A stretch of 64,000 bases of DNA from Cynocephalus volans. Lineage: Eukaryota > Chordata > Mammalia > Dermoptera > Cynocephalidae. The stretch lies in assembly GCF_027409185.1 (NCBI RefSeq), contig NC_084474.1, forward strand, positions 26,999,382 to 27,063,381. Reading direction: 5' to 3'. The translations under genes were made by a program, and so were the position numbers. Shown here piece by piece: positions 10,751 through 21,052 of this stretch. Each line of letters starts with the position of its first letter. The first letter of the stretch is position 1. The notes beneath the pieces were generated by a model. That model ran no database searches and was not told the origin of the DNA. It saw only the letters and a program-made list of their open reading frames with translations.

Positions 10751-12928
10751 TTAGCTCCCACCAATAAGTGAGAACATGTGGTATTTCTCTTTCTGTGCCT
10801 GACTCGTTTCACTTAGTATAATTCTCTCAAGGTCCATCCATGTTGTTGCAAATGACAGTATTTCATTTGTTTTTATAGCTGAGTAGTATTCCATTGTGTA
10901 GATGTACCACATTTTCCGTATCCACTCATCCAATGATGGACATTTGGGCTGGTTCCAACTCTTGGCTATTGTAAAGAGTGCTGCGATGAACATTGGGGAA
11001 CAGGTATACCTTCGACTTGATGATTTCCATTCCTCTGGGTATATTCCCAGCAGTGGGATAGCTAGGTCATATGGTAGATCTATCTGCAATTGTTTGAGGA
11101 ACCTCCATACCATTTTCCATAGAGGCTGCACCATTTTGCAGTCCCACCAACAATGTATGAGAGTTCCTTTTTCTCCGCAACCTCGCCAGCATTTATCGTT
11201 CAGAGTCTTTGGATTTTAGCCATCCTAACTGGGGTTAGATGATATCTCAGTGTGGTTTTGATTTGCATTTCCCGGATGCTGAGTGATGTTGAGCATTTTT
11301 TCATATGTCTGTTGGCCATTTGTATATCTTCCTTAGAGAAATGCCTACTTAGCTCTTTTGCCCATTTTTTAATTGGGTTGCTTGTTTTCTTCTTGTAAAG
11401 TTGTTTGAGTTCCTTATATATTCTGGATATTAATCCTTTGTCAGATGTATATTTTGCAAATATTTTCTCCCACTCTGTTGGTTGTCTTTTAACTCTTTTA
11501 ATTGTTTCTTTTGCTGTGCAGAAGCTTTTTAGTTTGATATAATCCCATTTGTTTATTTTTCCTTTGGTTGCCCGTGCTTTTGGGGTCATATTCATGAAGT
11601 CTGTGTCCAGTCCTATTTCCTGAAGTGTTTCTCCTATGTTTTCTTTAAGAAGTTTTATTGTTTCAGGGTGTATATTTAAATCCTTAATCCATTTTTGAGT
11701 TGATTTTAGTATATGCTGAGAGGTATGGGTCTAGTTTCATTCTCCTGCATATGGATATCCAGTTATCCCAGCACCATTTGCTGAAGAGGCAGTCCCTTCC
11801 CCAGTGAATAGGCTTGGTGCCTTTGTCAAAGATCAGATGGCAGTAAGTGTGTGGGTTGATTTCTGGATTCTCTATTCTATTCCATTGATCAGTGTGTCTG
11901 TTTTTATGCCAGTACCATACTGTTTTGGTTATTATAGCTTTGTAGTATGGCTTAAAGTCGGGTAGTGTTATCCCTCCAGCTTTATTTTTTTTGCTCAGCA
12001 TTGCTTTGGCTATGCATGGTCTTTTATTATTCCATATAAATGTCTGGATAGTTCTTTCCATTTCTGAGAAAAATGTCTTTGGAATTTTGATGGGGATTGC
12101 ATTGAATTCGTATGTCACTTTGGGTAGTGTGGACATTTTCACTATGTTGATTCTTCCAATCCAAGAACATGGGATATCTTTCCATCTTCTTGTATCCTCT
12201 CTAATTTCTCTCAGCAGTGGTTTGTAGTTCTCATTACAGAGATTTTTCACCTCCTTGGTGAACTCAATTCCTAAGTATTTTATTTTTTTGGTGGCTATTG
12301 TAAATGGGCAGGCTTTCTTGATTTCTTGTTCTGCATGTTCACTATTGGAGAAAAGAAATGCTCCTGATTTTTGTGTGTTGATTTTGTATCCTGCTACTGT
12401 GCTGAAATCATTTATCAATTCCAACAGTTTTTTTGTAGAGGTTTTAGGCTGTTCGATATATAGGATCATGTCATCTGCAAACAGGGAAGTTTGACTTCAT
12501 CTTTTCCAATCTGGATGCCCTTTATTTCCTTCTCTTCTCTGATTGCTCTGGCTAGTACTTCCAACACTAGGTTGAATAGGAGTGGTGAGAGTGGGCATCC
12601 TTGTCTAGTTCCTGTTCTTAAAGGAAAAGCTTTCAGCTTTTCCCCATTCAGGATAATATTGGCAGTGGGTTTGGCATATATGGCTTTAATTATGTTGAGA
12701 TACTTTCCCTCTATACCTAACTTATAGAGGGTCTTTGTCATGAATGAGTGCTGAACTTTATCAAATGCTTTTTCAGCATCTATAGAGATGATCATATGGT
12801 CCTTGTGTTTGACTTTATTAATATGGTGTATCACATTTATTCATTTGCGTATATTGAACCAACCTTGCATCCCTGGGATGAATCCCACTTGATCGTGGTG
12901 AATAATTTTATGTATGTGTTGCTGTATT
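10751..12928 (-). pseudogene. L1 ORF2 relic (RT C-terminal part to ORF2 end)
   Basis: ORF2 of L1 encodes endonuclease, reverse transcriptase and a Cys-rich C-terminus. Only part of RT onward remains. Recognisable are [14 protein letters not shown], the RT motif [13 protein letters not shown] and MYTMEYYSAIKTNEILSF-like C-terminal sequence (here IYTMEYYSAIKTNEI). Lesions seen: an in-frame TGA upstream of [10 protein letters not shown], a one-base loss just before the FADD catalytic motif (about 12480), a one-base gain in an A-run near 11700, and a one-base loss near 11205 before the Cys-rich region. The pieces read in turn at about 12466-12834, 11684-12469, 11200-11595 and 10751-11134. It cannot encode an active enzyme. 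Confidence 0.95.
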
Positions 12929-12944
12929 CACCTATACTTTTTCT

Positions 12945-13480
12945 AAAAAGATTTAGTTCTCTATACAAATCAGTCTTGTGGAAGTCTAAATTTAATTTTA
13001 AATGCAAATGTATACAATGGCATTTTAATGCTTCCTGAAACATTTCCTGTGACTTGTGGAGGCTGTACAAGGAACTGAAAGTGGCTTCATGATGTATACA
13101 TAATTCAAAATGCCTGTTTATGCATTCTATCACTTATCTTCTATTACAAGTGAAAAAACCACCTTAAAATTATCTTCCTTGTTAATAATTGGTTCATCCA
13201 AAGCATTGTATGAAAATAGTGCTTTTTTTTTTTTTTTTTTTTTGATGGCCGGTATAGACATTGTTACCAGAAAGCAGTGTTCATGTCTGCTGAATGTGGC
13301 AATCTTTACATTTAATTTCTTTTTCTAAGCCTGTGAATATTCGCTTTGCAATACTGCAGCCGTTTACCAAGCCAGAGATTCTAAACTCATTGCAGAATTC
13401 TAGTAACCCTTGTCATGCTTGATGGCAATGTCCACGTGTATGCTTTTGTTTTGTAATAATTTACTGACAAAGTTTGCTGT
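12945..13480. other. Mostly unassigned; possible SINE stub
   Basis: No gene was seen. At 13221-13249 a T-run is followed by GATGGCCGGTAT, possibly the last bases of a 5'-truncated SINE (weak). Confidence 0.35.
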
Positions 13481-13980
13481 ATGACAATCGGCAGGCAGGC
13501 GAGGTGCTACAGGGATGGGCTCCAGGGACAGACATGCGGAGCTTCTCCTCTCTCCTGCAGCCTTATGGCCGCTGCTGTCACCTTTGCTGCTGCTTCTGGA
13601 CCTGCCACCACCAAGGACACTGCCCTGAGGTCTGCGCTTGCGCACTGGGCGCCAGGCCAATGGCTCGGTGCCCGCAGGCCTAAGTCCCCACCCTGCTGTG
13701 GGTTATCGCTCCTGCTCATTCTCTGGCTTTGCTTACAAAACACTTGCTCAAAGGTAAAATTATTGAGAAGGTTAAGACTGCAACCGCAGCAGAGCATTAA
13801 ATCAAGGGCGAGGGCCCTTCTACAAGGGGGCCCTCACCTGCACGTACAGTGGCCGTGGGCCTCGGCTACTTCCTGTCTCCAGAAGTGGCAGGGAGGTCGT
13901 TCTGGCAGCCTTATCGCGTGTCCTGCATCCGTGATGTAAGCCGGACAATATCCTGCACGTACCCAGACTTCGCTCTAGAA
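13481..13980. other. Moderately GC-rich stretch, unassigned
   Basis: CpG is locally higher (TCTGCGCTTGCGCACTGGGC near 13631). A 152-residue plus-strand frame overlaps it but has no domain or splice context. I see no reason to call a gene. Confidence 0.35.
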
Positions 13981-14039
13981 ACGTTTTAAAGGGGATTTCA
14001 GATGAAACGAAGGGAACGAGGTACTTGCGTCCTTAAAGG

Positions 14040-14150
14040 GGATTCTGCCACTCCCTGGCTGCGTGCCCTTGGGCAAGTTTCTTAGCCTCTCTATGCCTCG
14101 GTTTCTTCATTTGTGAAAGAATATAGTATTGCACCAGCGTTCATTTCCTG
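14040..14150 (+). repeat. MIR
   Basis: Sense MIR core: CTGCCACTCCCTGGCTGCG, CCTTGGGCAAGTTTCTTAGC, CTCGGTTTCTTCATTTGTG. Confidence 0.85.
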
Positions 14151-14309
14151 GCTTGCCTCATTGTACCTTGGCGATGTAAGATGTTAACGTTAGGGAAAGC
14201 CAGGTGAATGAGGCTGATGGGACTTGTCTACGGCATTTTTGCAGCTTCTCTAAAAGTGTAGAACTGTTTCAGCAGCAGATGATTTGGAAGGAAAGAAGGG
14301 CCTTCTGTC

Positions 14310-14465
14310 CTGTATTAGGAATAGAATGCACAGTCAATGACAAGTCCTGGCTTCTACTCAAAGTCTTGTTGTGAATTCATTATGTGTCCTTGGACGCATT
14401 GCTTAATTTCTAATCCCTTCCCTTCCGGGGAAAATGTGGATATTGAATTAGACTCTAAATGTCCT
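14310..14465 (+). repeat. MIR, diverged
   Basis: Diverged sense MIR: TGTCCTTGGACGCATTGC, then a pyrimidine stretch and GAAAATGTGGATATTGAATT. Confidence 0.55.
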
Positions 14466-14559
14466 TTCTTGTGTTAAAATCTCTGACCCCAATCATCTGC
14501 GGCTAAGCTGGTGTCCCTTGGCTGCACACTGAAATCACCTGGGAAGCTTTTGTTTATTT

Positions 14560-14657
14560 GGGGGGTTTTTTTGGCGGTTGGCCGGTATGGGGATCCGAAC
14601 CCGTGATCCTGGTGCTGTAAGGCTGCGCTCTAACCAACCAAGAGAACCGGCAGCCTT
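14560..14657 (-). mobile_element. CYN-like SINE, class M
   Basis: Antisense monomer: TTTTTTTGGCGGTTGGCCGG, then ATCCGAACCCGTGATCC, ending GAGAACCGGCAGCC. Confidence 0.85.
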
Positions 14658-14705
14658 GTTTTCGTTTTTGTTTTGGCGGCTGGTGGGTGTGGGGATAAGA
14701 CGCGC
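14658..14705 (-). mobile_element. CYN-like SINE stub
   Basis: Only TTTTGGCGGCTGGTGGGTGTGG remains, a strongly 5'-truncated copy next to the previous SINE. Confidence 0.6.
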
Positions 14706-14769
14706 TTTTTTCTTTCTTTTTTTCTTTTTTACAATTTTAGACACTTTCCTTTATTTCATAATCTTCGTG

Positions 14770-15090
14770 CAACCCTCTGCGGCGGCGAAGTAGGGATTCG
14801 ATTCCGCGTCTCAGGCGGAAGAGGAGGTGGGAGGGGAGGAGGAGGGGGCAGGGGGGAGGGTGGGGCGGGGGAGGAGGGAGGATTGGGGGGAGGATGGAAG
14901 ACGGGGGCGAGAGGCCGACTTCCGATTCCGCCCCCGAAGTCCTTGAGTTGCTCGGTCCCCCGGGGCCTTTCAGCCTCCATAGGGTTCCGCAGGGTCACCT
15001 CCCCGAGCCCGGGGTCCCTCTGTCGCCCCTGTGGATGCGCCACGACTCGAGGTGGCCAGGCGCCCGCTCACCTGCAGCGACCGTGCGCCG
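14770..15090. other. CpG-rich, G-rich segment
   Basis: Includes a long plus-strand G tract with many GGG and GGGG runs (about 14820-14900) and frequent CpG up to 15085. It lies between the halves of an old hAT element. Overlapping frames on both strands are low complexity (Gly/Arg or Pro rich) and are not called genes. Confidence 0.7.
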
Positions 15091-15154
15091 GTCCCACCCC
15101 CGAGATTCTGACTTGCAAGGTCTGCGTGCGAGTGGGCCCGATTCCAGCCTTTTT

Positions 15155-16015
15155 AGAAATTCCTTTATTTATTTACAGTTGACACACATAAATTGCATAT
15201 ATTTGTGTTATGCAAAGTGGTGTTTTGATATATGTATACATCGTGGAATAGCTAAATCAAGTTAATTAACATATCCATTACCTCACATACCGTTTTTTGT
15301 GATAACACTAAAAATCCGCTGTTTTAGGAATTTTCAAGTATATAGACATTGAGATTATAGCCACCGTGTTGCACAGTAGATTTCTTGAACTTACTCCTCC
15401 TGTCTAACTGAAATTTTCTATCCTTTGACGAGTATCTCCCCAATTTCCATCTCCCTCCCAGACCCTGGTGACCACCACTCTACTCTCTCCTATGAGTTTC
15501 ACTTTTTTAGATTTCACACGTAAGTGACATCATGCCCTATTTGTTTTTCTGTGCCTGGCTTATTTAACATGATATCCTCTGGGTTCATCCATGTTGTTGT
15601 AAATGACAGGATTTCCTCCTTTTTTAAGGCTAAATAGTATTACGTTGTGTATGTGTGTGTGTGTACTTCAAAAAGTTTGTGGAAAAAATAGAATTAAAAG
15701 ACAATATAAATCTTTCCACGAACTTTTTGAAGTATCCATATATATATATGCATATATATATGTATATATACACACACCACATTTTCTTGATCCATTTCAG
15801 CCATTGATGGACACTTAGGTTGATTCCATGTCTTGGCCATTATGAGTAGTGTTGCAATGAACATGGGAGTGCAGATATCTCTTCAACGTACTGATTTCAT
15901 TTCCTTGGATATATGTGCAGTAGTGGGATTGCTGGATCATATAGTAGTTCTTTTAACTTTTTGAGGAACCTCCACACTGTTTCCTATAATGACTGTACTA
16001 CCACTTTTTATATTT
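15155..16015 (-). repeat. Old L1 (L1M-like) 3' end, with palindromic MITE
   Basis: Antisense L1M/L1MA-like sequence: GCTAAATCAAGTTAATTAACAT, CATTACCTCACATAC, TTCATCCATGTTGTTGTAAATG, ATTGCTGGATCATATAGTAG. The MITE at 15664-15734 interrupts it. Confidence 0.85.
15664..15734. mobile_element. Palindromic mariner-like MITE, copy 1
   Basis: A 71-bp near-perfect palindrome. TA + CTTCAAAAAGTTTGTGGAAA opens it and TTTCCACGAACTTTTTGAAG + TA closes it, with a short AT-rich centre containing GAATTAAAAGACAATAT. TA at both ends fits Tc1/mariner insertion. A second copy is at 42802-42866. Confidence 0.82.
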
Positions 16016-16284
16016 GGTGCATTTGTAGTATTCATCAAATGATAAGTCACTGCTTAACTGACGTAACTGATCCTATTGAGACATAATCCAGTCTTTTATA
16101 GAGCATACCATCTCCATATTATATAATTCTAACTCAAATAAAGTCATAGTTCAAGAACATTCAATAATATGTAAATTGTACCAAATGGAAATTGGTGTAG
16201 TAATACATACCTTCTGTTTATACAATATGTAAAATAATGCTTTTTGTGTGCATGATTATGAACTCTAATAGGACAAGGACCTAA

Positions 16285-16405
16285 ATTTTTTAATAACAGT
16301 TTTATTGTGATATAATTCATTCATATACTATATAACTCACCCATTTAAAGTACACAATTTAATGGTTTCTAGTATATTCACAGAATTGTCAGGGCCCTAA
16401 AAATT
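16285..16405 (-). repeat. Old L1 (L1M-like) 3' fragment
   Basis: Antisense L1 end: AACAGTTTTATTGTGATATA, ACTCACCCATTTAAAGTAC, CACAGAATTGTC. Confidence 0.75.
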
Positions 16406-17050
16406 TAAGTTTTGTAATACCAGGGTACAAAATGTGCAAAACCCCAAAATTTCCATTTGATTATGGTCAATTTTTTAGTACTTTTTTCCTACAGTCATGT
16501 TATTCTACATAAGCTTGCTTAAAGGAAAAGAAAGTAATTACCAGTGATAAACTTATCTTTAATGAAAAGAAGTGTCATTACTGAGAAAAAAAGATGTCAG
16601 TTTTCATTGAGTGCTCATTCTTCTTCTCTGAAAGGACACAGAACACTTCCAGTGATGATTAGATCCAAAATTTATATGCTCTGCTTTATATACTCTTTGA
16701 TTAATCCATAACAACCAATTACCATTGCTTACCTTTATTATTAGATTTCCCCAGCACCATTACACTCCTGACTAATGAAAATGCTAAGAAGAGTCTATTA
16801 ACAGCATGCACAATATCATTCTAGCTAATGCTGAATGGTTAATTGTCTTCAAAATCTGAAAGCATGGTCTTATGTTATATGGAACATTGACTATATATGA
16901 GTTCATATAAAGCATACGGAAGAGCACATAGCACGAAGTAAGTGCTCAGTGACTGGGGTGATCATATCATCAAAACCAGAAGACTTTCAGGAGTGAAAGG
17001 GGGCACTCAATGTATTTGCTCTTATTATTACACAGAATCCATTTTGCATA
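16406..17050. other. Mostly unassigned
   Basis: AT-rich. AGCACATAGCACGAAGTAAGT near 16923 may be a small MIR fragment. Nothing else was recognised. Confidence 0.35.
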
Positions 17051-17069
17051 ATTAAAATGATAATACAGG

Positions 17070-17183
17070 GGGCTGGCCAGTTAGCTCAGTTGATTAGAGC
17101 ATGGTGCTGATAACACCAAGGTCCAGGGTTCAATCTCAGTACCAGCCAGCCTAAAAAAAAAAGAAAAAAATAGGTGAAAAAAA
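17070..17183 (+). mobile_element. CYN-like SINE, class M
   Basis: Sense monomer GGGCTGGCCAGTTAGCTCAG to ACCAGCCAGCC, with an A-rich tail. ATGATAATACA (before) and AAGATAATACA (after) form a near-exact TSD. Confidence 0.9.
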
Positions 17184-17208
17184 AAAGATAATACAAACAG
17201 CCATTTTT

Positions 17209-17495
17209 TTTATTCTGTCATTTATTTTTTATTAGCATATTCATTACTACAAATCATACTTATTCTTAATGGCCTTTATCCAATCTCTCCCTATCCCCCT
17301 CTCCCTCCTTCCTCTAATAACCATAGATTTGTTCTCTCCTTTTTTTTTTTTTCTTAATTTTATTTTGTCAATATACAATGTGGTTGATTATTGTGGCCCT
17401 TTACCGAAACCCCCCTCTCTCCTCCCTCTCCCCACTCCCACCCAACAATGTCCTTTCTGTTTGCTTGTCGTATCAACTTCAAGGAATTGTAGTTC
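17209..17495 (-). mobile_element. Composite of two L1 3' ends in one insertion
   Basis: On minus, 17495-17354 is the 3' UTR of the L1 type seen at 10.5 kb (GTTGATACGACAAGCAAAC). It is followed by poly-A (17353-17339) and then the 3' end of a second L1-like type (17338-17217; GAGAGATTGGATAAAGGCC, GAATATGCTAATAAAAAAT). AAACAGCCATTTTT (17195-17208) and AAACGTCCATTTTT (17496-17509) look like one diverged TSD around both. Confidence 0.7.
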
Positions 17496-17601
17496 AAACG
17501 TCCATTTTTAACAATTATTTTATAATTAAATATTGGAAAGAAATCTCACATACATTCTTCAAGATTTTCCATTAGAATTAAGGTACCTATTGTCATCTTT
17601 G

Positions 17602-17765
17602 TTTTTTTTTAAAGATGACCGGTAAGGGGATCTTAACCCTTGACGTGGTGTTGTCAGCACCACGCTCAGCCAGTGAGCTAACCGGTGTCCCTGTATGAGA
17701 TCCGAACCCATGGCCTTGGTGTTATCAGCACCACACTCTCCCGAGTGAGCCACGGGCCGGCCCAA
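17602..17765 (-). mobile_element. CYN-like SINE, class D, 17-bp TSD
   Basis: An antisense dimer. The TSD ACCTATTGTCATCTTTG is identical at 17585-17601 and 17766-17782. Confidence 0.96.
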
Positions 17766-17992
17766 ACCTATTGTCATCTTTGGATGCCACTTTTGAATCA
17801 CATTATTACCCCCACCCCACCCTGATGAACAAAATAATAGATATTAACAGCCAAAATAATATATGTCTCTGAAGCTGGTTAGTTCCTCTCGAGCCAAACA
17901 TTCAAGCACCAGTTGGTCTACACAGATGCTAGACTCTTACACATTTGGCTTTCTGGTGCAATTAATCTGTCACTTTTCCACATGTCATTTTT

Positions 17993-18138
17993 TTTTTTTT
18001 TTTTTTTTTTTTGTCTTTTTCGTGACCGGCACTCAGCCAGTGAGTGCACCGGCCATTCCTATATAGGATCCGAACCCGCGGCGGGAGCATCGCCGCGCTC
18101 CCAGCGCAGCACTCTACCGAGTGCGCCACGGCTCGGCC
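17993..18138 (-). mobile_element. CYN-like SINE, class C2
   Basis: An antisense GC-rich SINE. The exact TSD CCACATGTCATTTTT is at 17978-17992 and 18139-18153. Confidence 0.96.
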
Positions 18139-19142
18139 CCACATGTCATTTTTCTGATAATTGAAGTTTTAGAGGAATGGGTAAACAAAGGTCTTTGTAC
18201 TCTAGCTGTAAGGAAACACCACACAAATAAATTTTCCCAGTTGTATTAGTCCGTTTCTGTTACTTATAACAGAATACCTGGAACTGGGTGATTTATAAAG
18301 AAAACGAGGCTTCTGGTCAAGATGGTGGAATAGACGGTCCCCAGCATCACTTTCTCCACAGGTCAACCAATTTACAGCTATAAAAAAGCAACAGCCAAGC
18401 TAGGGCTGGTAGAGCTCAGGGGAAGAGGAGGAGAGATCTACAGAGTGCATGAAGATAGGAGAAACCATGATGAGAGAAAGAAAAAAACCACTCTGACAAC
18501 TTTATGCCACGGCTGCTTTAGAGTTGGAACTGCTGAGTGCACAGAGCAGGACCTTGCAAAGGCTGCAGCTGTGCCCTTTAGATGAAGTTGCTCGGAGATG
18601 GTGGGGGAGAAGAGGGCCTTGGTGGTCCCCAGGCCAGCAAGACCACTAACAGGTTTCCCGTAGACCCACATAGGAGTGAGGAACCACAACAACTGAAAAA
18701 AAGGAGCCACTCAGAAGTCAGTGAGTCATCACAAGGGACCTGCGCATGACCCATCCCATGGGAAGTGTTTGTAGCACAGGTGGTAGGGGAAATGGGCCCA
18801 CCAGGAGGAGACTGGGGCAGAGTAAGGACAGCTGATCTGCCACCCAATCAGCATAGGACCACTCAGAGGAGACTGGTCAGGAATATAGAATTGCATGGGG
18901 TGCAGTTTGATGAAAAGACTCAGTCCCAGATCAAAGTTTCTATACAACCCACATGCACTGGGTCTCTGGAGAGCAGGAAGTACATATAAAGTCAACCATT
19001 ATAACCTGAGCTGCACAAAAAGTCTTCCCTAGGGAAACAGCAGCAAAGCAACAATTTAGCTCAACCACAGGGCTCAAGTATTGGTCCCAACAGGAAGTTC
19101 CCCCACTTTAGAAGTAAGCAAAGGACAAAATATTAGTTCCTG

Positions 19143-19395
19143 CCCAGGCACACTGCCAGCACCTCAGGGCCCGCCTGGGGACTCAAGGAATGGAGCAGAG
19201 GACCGGATCCCGCCCCCCCCTCCAACCAGGCACACTGCCAGTGCCTCGGGGCCCACCTTGGGTCCTGAGATCTGCAGCCAGGGACTGGACCCCCCCTAAC
19301 AACCAGGCACACCACCAGTGCTTTGGGGCCCATCCAGGGTCCTGAGGCATGGTTCTGGAGACTGGACCCCCCACACACAACCAGGCACACCGCCA
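19143..19395 (+). repeat. Tandem repeat, about 80-bp unit, 3.2 copies
   Basis: Units begin CCAGGCACACYRCC at 19143, 19226, 19303 and 19381 (spacing 83, 77, 78). Shared inner blocks are GGGGCCCACCT and GGACTGGACCCCCC. Confidence 0.88.
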
Positions 19396-19925
19396 GGACC
19401 AAGGAGCATGCCAAAATCATCACCTCCCTGTGGGTGGCCCACCACAGCCACCACAGTAACCATGGTTGCTGCAAAAGCATCTAGACACACCAACCACCAT
19501 GCAGATGGTCCACCAGCCGCTGGAGTGCATTGACACAAGGAGAGTCACCAGCAGAGACCAAAGAAAAGAAGAGGATGTCTCTCTCCACAAAGCCCATTCC
19601 AGAGTGACAGAAGAAGCATCTGCTCTACGATTATACTGGGGGAACTGAGCGCACCTCTCAGCATTGGACAGATCATCTAGGCAACAAATCAACAGAGTAA
19701 CCATTACTCTTTCAAAAGGAGAGAAGAAATCTAGGGTAATTAGAGGGGGGAGGGGAGAGATTGGATGAGGGGTGTAAAGAATAAGTACAATTTGTAACAA
19801 TATATATGATAGTAATATTGATTTGATCAACATATGTCAATGTTGAACCCCCAAAATATGTATAATCAATTATGATTCAATAAAAATTTTAAAAAAATTT
19901 TTTTTAAAGTAAAGCCCCCAGAACC

Positions 19926-19930
<5 letters not shown>

Positions 19931-19957
<27 letters not shown>
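19931..19957 (+). repeat. (GA)n microsatellite
   Basis: A run of about 13 GA units after the A tail of the composite element. Confidence 0.95.
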
Positions 19958-20339
19958 ACAAAATTTATTGCTTACAGTTTCTGAGACTGGGAAGTCCAAA
20001 ATCCAGGGCACACATCAGGTGAGAGCCATGGTGGTGGTGGGAGTGACAGCAGAGTATCACACTGTGAAAATGGTGGAGCAGAGAGAGACAGTTCCTCATG
20101 CACTGCCCTTTTAAAGCCCTCAGAACCATCCCCATGACCACCATTTTCAATCCATTCACTATCTACATGGTCCTACAATCTAATCACCTCTTCAAGGCCC
20201 GATCTTTCAATTTCCATAGTAGGATTTCCCACCCTCTTAACAGTCACAGTGGGGGCTAAGTTTCTAATACATAAAACTTGGGGGACACAATTCAAGCTTC
20301 AGGGAGTTTTGGGGGGACATAATTCAATCCACTGCAATA

Positions 20340-20864
20340 GTGATGAATGCTTCCATTATCAAAACCTCTAATCATTTTAGAAATCTTTCTAAATGTGTGA
20401 GTCTCATAACTGTTTTCCAAGAGAGTCTGGGTCCCTCTTTTAGGGAATGTCATTTCACATCTTGAAAAAAATATGCCTAGTCATCAGCACAGTGCTTTGG
20501 ACTTTCAGGGAAAAGAAAATATGAATGTTCTACCTACCAACTGCATGCCAAGAATGAAAGGCTTGCAAAATCTCCATCCTCCTCGTGCGCACCCTAAACA
20601 TGGTGCCTCTGTTTCACTCCCAGTCAGGAAAGGAGCTTTTGGAATCAGCATCTCAGACTCCACTCCTTCTTAGTAATTTTCTAGCCTGGTGGTTTCATCC
20701 TCTTCTCCACTGTGACATCTGACAGATGCTGTCCACATTCACAGCACATTTATGAACATCCCCAGGGATAGGCATCATTCTTATTTGACCACTTAGAACT
20801 TTATTATTTTTTCCTTCCACTCAAGAAAGTATATTAGGAAGCGAGTAAGAGATAGTCACAAATC
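20340..20864. other. No confident feature
   Basis: Unassigned. GGAATCAGCATCTCAGACTCC (20640) faintly resembles a hAT MER5-type piece. Confidence 0.3.
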
Positions 20865-20880
20865 TGCTCTGATTTTTTCT

Positions 20881-21052
20881 TTCTTTTTTTTTTTTTTAAA
20901 AGATGACCGGTAAGGGGATCTTAACCCTTGACTTGGTGTCATCAGCACCACGCTCAGCCAGTGAGTGAACCGGCCATCCCTGTATGGGATCCGAACCCGG
21001 GGCCTTGGTGTTATCAGCACCACACTCTCCCGAGTGAGCCACAGGCCAGCCC
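20881..21052 (-). mobile_element. CYN-like SINE, class D, 16-bp TSD
   Basis: An antisense dimer. The TSD TGCTCTGATTTTTTCT is identical at 20865-20880 and 21053-21068. Confidence 0.96.

Larger units (their letters stand above)
10393..12928 (-). mobile_element. 5'-truncated L1 with 16-bp TSD and 3' extra sequence
   Basis: An L1 insertion bounded by the exact 16-bp TSD CACCTATACTTTTTCT at 10377-10392 and 12929-12944. On minus it starts inside the reverse transcriptase region of ORF2 (12928), runs through the ORF2 C-terminus (stop near 10751), a 3' UTR with a G-run and a (CA)n tract, and a poly-A tract (10509-10522). About 100 bp of non-L1 sequence with two further poly-A tracts follows before the TSD. 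The 3' UTR is specific to this L1 lineage and recurs at 17354-17495. The copy is dead. Confidence 0.93.
14500..15150 (+). repeat. hAT (MER5/MER58-like) element split by insertions
   Basis: The left piece is GCTGCACACTGAAATCACCTGGGAAGC (14521-14548). The right piece resumes at about 15093 with CCCACCCCCGAGATTCTGAC and GGGCCC. Together they follow the MER5-type order. About 545 bp (two SINE pieces plus GC-rich DNA) lies between them. Confidence 0.6.
18304..19957 (+). mobile_element. ORF-less L1-related composite element
   Basis: It starts with an L1 5'-UTR-like head (GTCAAGATGGTGGAATAGAC), then about 800 bp without ORFs, a tandem array (19143-19395), a stretch that resembles part of L1 ORF2 endonuclease when read in frame (CTCAGCATTGGACAGATCATC, about 19657; reads LSALDRSS), and then an L1-like 3' end: purine-rich GGGGAGGGGAGAGATTGG, AATAAA (19878-19883), A tail. 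A further short stretch, A-run and (GA)n follow before the LTR resumes. It may be an internally deleted L1 or a separate non-autonomous family. Confidence 0.65.
18242..20336 (-). repeat. MaLR (MST-like) LTR, split by a composite element
   Basis: Left part 18242-18303 (TGTATTAGTCCGTTTCTG .. GGGTGATTTATAAAGAAAAC), right part from about 19960 (ATTTATTGCTTACAGTTTC) to 20336. The undisturbed relative at 38548 shows the two parts join directly. Edges beyond the TG start are approximate. Confidence 0.88.

Noticed and set aside
11991-13038. Plus-strand frames of 78-96 residues
   Set aside because: They are the antisense of the L1 ORF2 relic and its flank.
13481-13939. 152-residue plus-strand frame as a gene
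   Set aside because: No domain and no splice or start context. Three overlapping frames in the same GC-rich stretch point to chance.
14673-15182. 169-residue frame rich in Gly and Arg
   Set aside because: Produced by the G-run tract, starts in a SINE, and the opposite strand is equally open.
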